Of a DNA stretch of 8,228 nucleotides, positions 5,542-8,228 are shown piece by piece. Both the position numbers and the translations under genes were made by a program. Numbering within the stretch: position 1 is the stretch's first letter; each line of letters opens with the position of its first letter. Source of the DNA: Candidatus Latescibacterota bacterium (GTDB lineage: Bacteria; Latescibacterota; UBA2968; UBA8231); NCBI GenBank assembly GCA_022827165.1, contig JAJDTN010000357.1, positions 1-8,228 of the forward strand, given 5' to 3'. Under the pieces are notes generated by a model. It had not been told where the DNA came from and searched no databases. It worked only from the letters and a program-made list of their open reading frames with translations.

Positions 5542-7560
5542 ATGGCCGAGGAGAGGAGACTCCGGCGCGCGGCGCTGCTCAGCTTTCCCAGAGTGGCCCT
5601 CAACGAGGAAACCCTCGACCGGATCGTGGAGGAGGGGTTCACCGACGTGGGCGCCGGCCTGGTGGAGCTGCCCAAGGGCTACCACGGCTTCTCCCTGGAG
5701 AACGGAGAGCGGCTGGCCCGGATGTGCGCGGAGCGCGGCCTCGGCTACATCGCCTTCACCGGCTACATGAAGTACCAGGAGGCCCTGGTGGCGGCGGAGC
5801 CCCGGCGGCTCATGCACCTGGCCGGCGACGGCGCGGTGCAGGACCTCGACGGGCTGCGGGTGCGGTGGCTGTGCCCCTTCCGGCCGGAGAACAAGGCCTG
5901 GTACCTGGACCAGCTCATGGAGGTCTGCCGGTGGCCGGCGCTGGTCGAGATCCACCTCAACGACGAGGCCTCCCTCGGCTTCGGGGACGGCACCATCGGC
6001 TGCTACTGCGACTTCTGCCGGGCGGAGTTCCGCGAGGCCACGGGCCACGAGCCGCCCACCTCGCGCGACTGGAACGACCCCCTGTGGTACACCTGGCTCG
6101 AGGCGCGGTTCGACAACTGGGAGGCGGTGCACTCGGAGCTGCGCGCCGCCATCAAGGAGGTCCGGCCCGACGTGGTGGTGGGCATCCAGCACAGCCCCGT
6201 CGTCCCCGAGCGCAACTACAACGCCTGGCAGACCGGCATCCGCCTGGGCCGCGACGCCCTGACCCAGGACGTCATCGCCACCGACCCCTACCACTACAAC
6301 CCCCACCACCTCATCCTGCACCGGCCCCACCGCCGCATCCTCTCGGAGACGACGCGCAGTCTGGTGGCCGCCTGCCTGGACCGCCAGGTCGACATCTATC
6401 CCCAGGGCTTCATGCCGCCGTCCCAGGCCGTGCCCATGGGCCGCCAGGACGGGCTGCTGGCGGCGGTCGTGCCCTTCGTCCTGGGCGCCGATCTGGTGAT
6501 GCCCTACACCTACGAGCAGATGAAGATCATCCCCGGGTTCTTCGAGGCCTTCGACGAGGCCCGGCGGCTGATGCCGGCCTTCGCCGGCCACCGGCCTTGG
6601 GCCTTCGCCACCATGCTCATGCCCCAGCAGTCCGAGATCTACGGCCATCACGCCTCGGCCTGGGGGCACGGCGGCCTCCTCACCATGGTGGACCTGCTCT
6701 ACCGGACGGGCCTGCCGTGGCAATGGTTCTGGGACGAACGCCTCGACGACGCCGGGGACCGCCTGCGGGGCCCGCTGATCCTGCCCGAGACCCACTGTCT
6801 CACGGCCGGCCAGATCGAGCGCATCGACGCTGTCGCCGCGAAAGGCGAGGGCCTGCTGTGGATCGGCAACCGGCCGGCGGGCCCCTGGGAGGGCCGCGGC
6901 CCCTGCCCCCTGCCGCAGCGGATCCACACCGGCGCCTTCGAGATGGAGCTGCAGGGCGATCACCCGCTCACCGCGGGCCTGGAGCACCCCCTCATCCTGA
7001 GCACACGGGTGGACGGGCCCGGGCCGGAGGGCGAGGTCCTCGGCACGGTGGAGGGCCGGCCGGCGCTGGTCCTGGTGGAGGAGGGAGACCGCCGCGAGGT
7101 CTGGCTCGCCGGCATGCCGGCGGTGACCTGGACCGGGAACATCCCCGCCAGCTCCCTCCTCGAGGAGACCAGCAACGTCGAGCTGCTGCGGCGGCTGATC
7201 TTGTGGGCCTCGGGGCGCCGGCCCCTGACGCGGCTGGACCCGTTCCCGCCGGAGGACGACTACCGCAGCCTGAGGCCCGCCGACCGGCGCGCCGTCCCCA
7301 CCGTGGAGCTGCTGCCCATGGCCGCGGAGGACTCCCTGCTGGCGGTGGTCTTCCCGTACACGCCGGTGGGCTGCCGCACGTCGCTGGTCATCGAGCCGCC
7401 GCAGGGCCGGGCCATCGGCCCGGTGCGGGAGCTCTGGACCGGGGAGGACTGGAGCGGCCGGCTGGAGGCGGGACCGGACGGCACCGCGCGGATCCCCCTC
7501 GACATCCCCGGCGACTGCGACCTGCTGGCCCTCCAGGTGAGCCTGGAGGCGGCTCCATGA
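5542..7560 (+). CDS. GH42-like (beta-galactosidase-type) three-domain glycoside hydrolase homologue
   Basis: This 672-residue protein has the layout of glycoside hydrolase family 42: a TIM barrel (about 10-350), a class I glutamine-amidotransferase-like domain (about 352-560) and a C-terminal beta domain (about 565-672). The GH42 zinc cluster is intact: Cys111 (WLCPFRPE), then C-x-C-x2-C at Cys154, Cys156 and Cys159 (GCYCDFC), followed by AEFREATG. The acid/base candidate is Glu142 in HLNDEAS, where typical GH42 has Asn-Glu. The nucleophile candidate is Glu269 in ILSETTRS. In the middle domain LILPETHCLTAGQIERI (412-428) matches the GATase-like beta-galactosidase trimerisation fold. No signal peptide is present, so it is probably cytoplasmic. 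It follows the aminotransferase by 2 nt and overlaps the sulfatase-like gene by 4 nt. Sequence similarity to true GH42 enzymes looks remote, so the substrate, or even hydrolase activity, is uncertain. Confidence 0.8.
   Translation: MAEERRLRRAALLSFPRVALNEETLDRIVEEGFTDVGAGLVELPKGYHGFSLENGERLARMCAERGLGYIAFTGYMKYQEALVAAEPRRLMHLAGDGAVQDLDGLRVRWLCPFRPENKAWYLDQLMEVCRWPALVEIHLNDEASLGFGDGTIGCYCDFCRAEFREATGHEPPTSRDWNDPLWYTWLEARFDNWEAVHSELRAAIKEVRPDVVVGIQHSPVVPERNYNAWQTGIRLGRDALTQDVIATDPYHYNPHHLILHRPHRRILSETTRSLVAACLDRQVDIYPQGFMPPSQAVPMGRQDGLLAAVVPFVLGADLVMPYTYEQMKIIPGFFEAFDEARRLMPAFAGHRPWAFATMLMPQQSEIYGHHASAWGHGGLLTMVDLLYRTGLPWQWFWDERLDDAGDRLRGPLILPETHCLTAGQIERIDAVAAKGEGLLWIGNRPAGPWEGRGPCPLPQRIHTGAFEMELQGDHPLTAGLEHPLILSTRVDGPGPEGEVLGTVEGRPALVLVEEGDRREVWLAGMPAVTWTGNIPASSLLEETSNVELLRRLILWASGRRPLTRLDPFPPEDDYRSLRPADRRAVPTVELLPMAAEDSLLAVVFPYTPVGCRTSLVIEPPQGRAIGPVRELWTGEDWSGRLEAGPDGTARIPLDIPGDCDLLALQVSLEAAP
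7545..7549 (+). promoter_or_regulatory. Ribosome binding site of the sulfatase-like gene
   Basis: GGAGG within the end of the GH42-like gene stands 7 nt before the ATG at 7557. The ATGA overlap of start and stop indicates translational coupling. Confidence 0.6.
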
Positions 7561-8228
7561 GCGAGGGCTGGAACATCGTCGTCGTCGTGGCGGATACCTT
7601 CCGCACCGCCTACCTCGGCGCCTACGGCAACGACTGGATCCACACGCCCAACCTCGACCGCTTCGCGAGGCAGGGCGTGCGCTTCACCAACGCCCATCCC
7701 GAGTGCCTGCCCACCGTACCGACGCGCCGCACCCTGCACACGGGGCGGCGGGCCTTCCCCTTCCCCACCTACACACCGGTCCCCTGGGACAACGTCTACA
7801 TCCCCGGCTGGCAGCCGATGTCGGCCGACGAGCCGGCCATCGCCGAGGCCCTGGTCAGGAGCGGCTACCACACCGGCTTCTTCGCCGACGTGCCCCACTA
7901 CTTCGTGCCGGGGATGAACTTCACCCGCGGCTTCCGGCAGTGGGAGTTCGTCCGGGGTCAGGCCGAGGACCGCTACCGGGCGGTGGCCCGCGCCGACGAG
8001 GCGCTGCTGTCCCGCTACCAGGGCAACGCGAACCGGATCCGCGCCCATCTCGTGAACGTGCAGCCCCAGCGGCCCGAGGAGACGTGGCCCACGGCGCGGC
8101 TCTTCCGCTCGGCCATCGAGTTCGTGGAGCAGAACGCCGGCCACACGCCCTTCTACCTCTACGTGGACGGTTTCACCCCCCACGAGACGTGGGAGGCGCC
8201 GCTGCACTACTACGACCTCTACGGCAGC
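7557..8228 (+). CDS. Sulfatase-superfamily hydrolase with Thr at the formylglycine position (partial, 3' end missing)
   Basis: The first 224 residues of an arylsulfatase-like alkaline-phosphatase-superfamily protein are visible; the frame is open to the window edge. The N-terminus NIVVVVADTFR (6-16) gives metal ligand Asp13, with Thr14 instead of the usual second Asp. HTPNLDRFARQGVRFTNAH (29-47) is a hallmark of the family. The active-site segment runs PECLPTVPTRRTLHTGR (48-64). Aligned on the TGR end, the residue normally Cys or Ser (converted to formylglycine) is Thr53, in TVPTR. Cys50 is three residues early and lacks the Arg of C-x-P-x-R. A later DGFTPHETWEAP (204-215) matches the family's D-x-x-x-PHEPW region. 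No signal peptide is seen. The chemistry may be phosphoester or another ester hydrolysis, or sulfate cleavage by a Thr-based mechanism. The missing C-terminal half prevents checking the remaining ligands. Confidence 0.88.
   Translation, partial: MSEGWNIVVVVADTFRTAYLGAYGNDWIHTPNLDRFARQGVRFTNAHPECLPTVPTRRTLHTGRRAFPFPTYTPVPWDNVYIPGWQPMSADEPAIAEALVRSGYHTGFFADVPHYFVPGMNFTRGFRQWEFVRGQAEDRYRAVARADEALLSRYQGNANRIRAHLVNVQPQRPEETWPTARLFRSAIEFVEQNAGHTPFYLYVDGFTPHETWEAPLHYYDLYGS

Noticed and set aside
5446..6987. 513-codon minus-strand open frame opposite the GH42-like gene
   Set aside because: Composition is His/Gly/Val/Leu-rich without motifs. The plus-strand frame carries clear GH42 signatures, so this is a shadow.
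1..8228. Mobile elements, CRISPR arrays, tRNA or rRNA genes
   Set aside because: No transposase motif, terminal inverted repeats, regularly spaced repeats or structural-RNA signatures were seen on either strand.

Overview
The window comes from a G+C-rich bacterial chromosome. Codon third positions are overwhelmingly G or C, genes are tightly packed, Shine-Dalgarno (SD) sites precede most starts, and several stop/start pairs overlap or nearly touch. No rRNA, tRNA, CRISPR array or insertion sequence is visible. The sequence does not settle the phylum. A sulfatase-like gene, a GH42-like hydrolase and sugar isomerase/epimerase genes together resemble environmental, glycan-degrading lineages, but that is only a hint.

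Layout. The left part (1-3213) is read on the minus strand. From right to left it holds a FemAB/BioF2-type acyltransferase-like protein (3213-2254), an extended short-chain dehydrogenase-type NAD-dependent epimerase/dehydratase with a GTG start (2226-1126), a degenerate second copy of that epimerase gene's 3' end (1114-1001), an ABC transporter ATPase (914-24), and the first nine codons of a probable membrane partner (27-1). The right part (3354 to the end) is read on the plus strand. It is a compact four-gene operon: a sugar-isomerase-type TIM barrel (3354-4190), a class III PLP aminotransferase (4202-5539), a three-domain GH42-like protein (5542-7560) and a sulfatase-superfamily enzyme cut by the window edge (7557-8228). 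Gaps inside the operon are 11 nt, 2 nt and a 4-nt ATGA overlap, so translational coupling is likely.

The two arms diverge from a 140-bp intergenic region (3214-3353). It holds candidate back-to-back promoters, a 16-bp interrupted palindrome (3277-3292) and a perfect 10-bp tandem repeat (3315-3334).

Working model (inference). The plus-strand operon looks like a small, apparently cytoplasmic pathway for a modified sugar or sugar-like compound. A GH42-like protein and an alkaline-phosphatase-superfamily hydrolase would remove glycosidic and ester groups. The isomerase and the aminotransferase would then convert a keto/aldehyde intermediate. The sulfatase-like protein carries Thr where formylglycine-dependent sulfatases carry Cys or Ser, so its reaction may not be sulfate ester hydrolysis. 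This catalytic oddity, the duplicated epimerase tail and the repeat-rich divergent promoter are the points most worth a second look.
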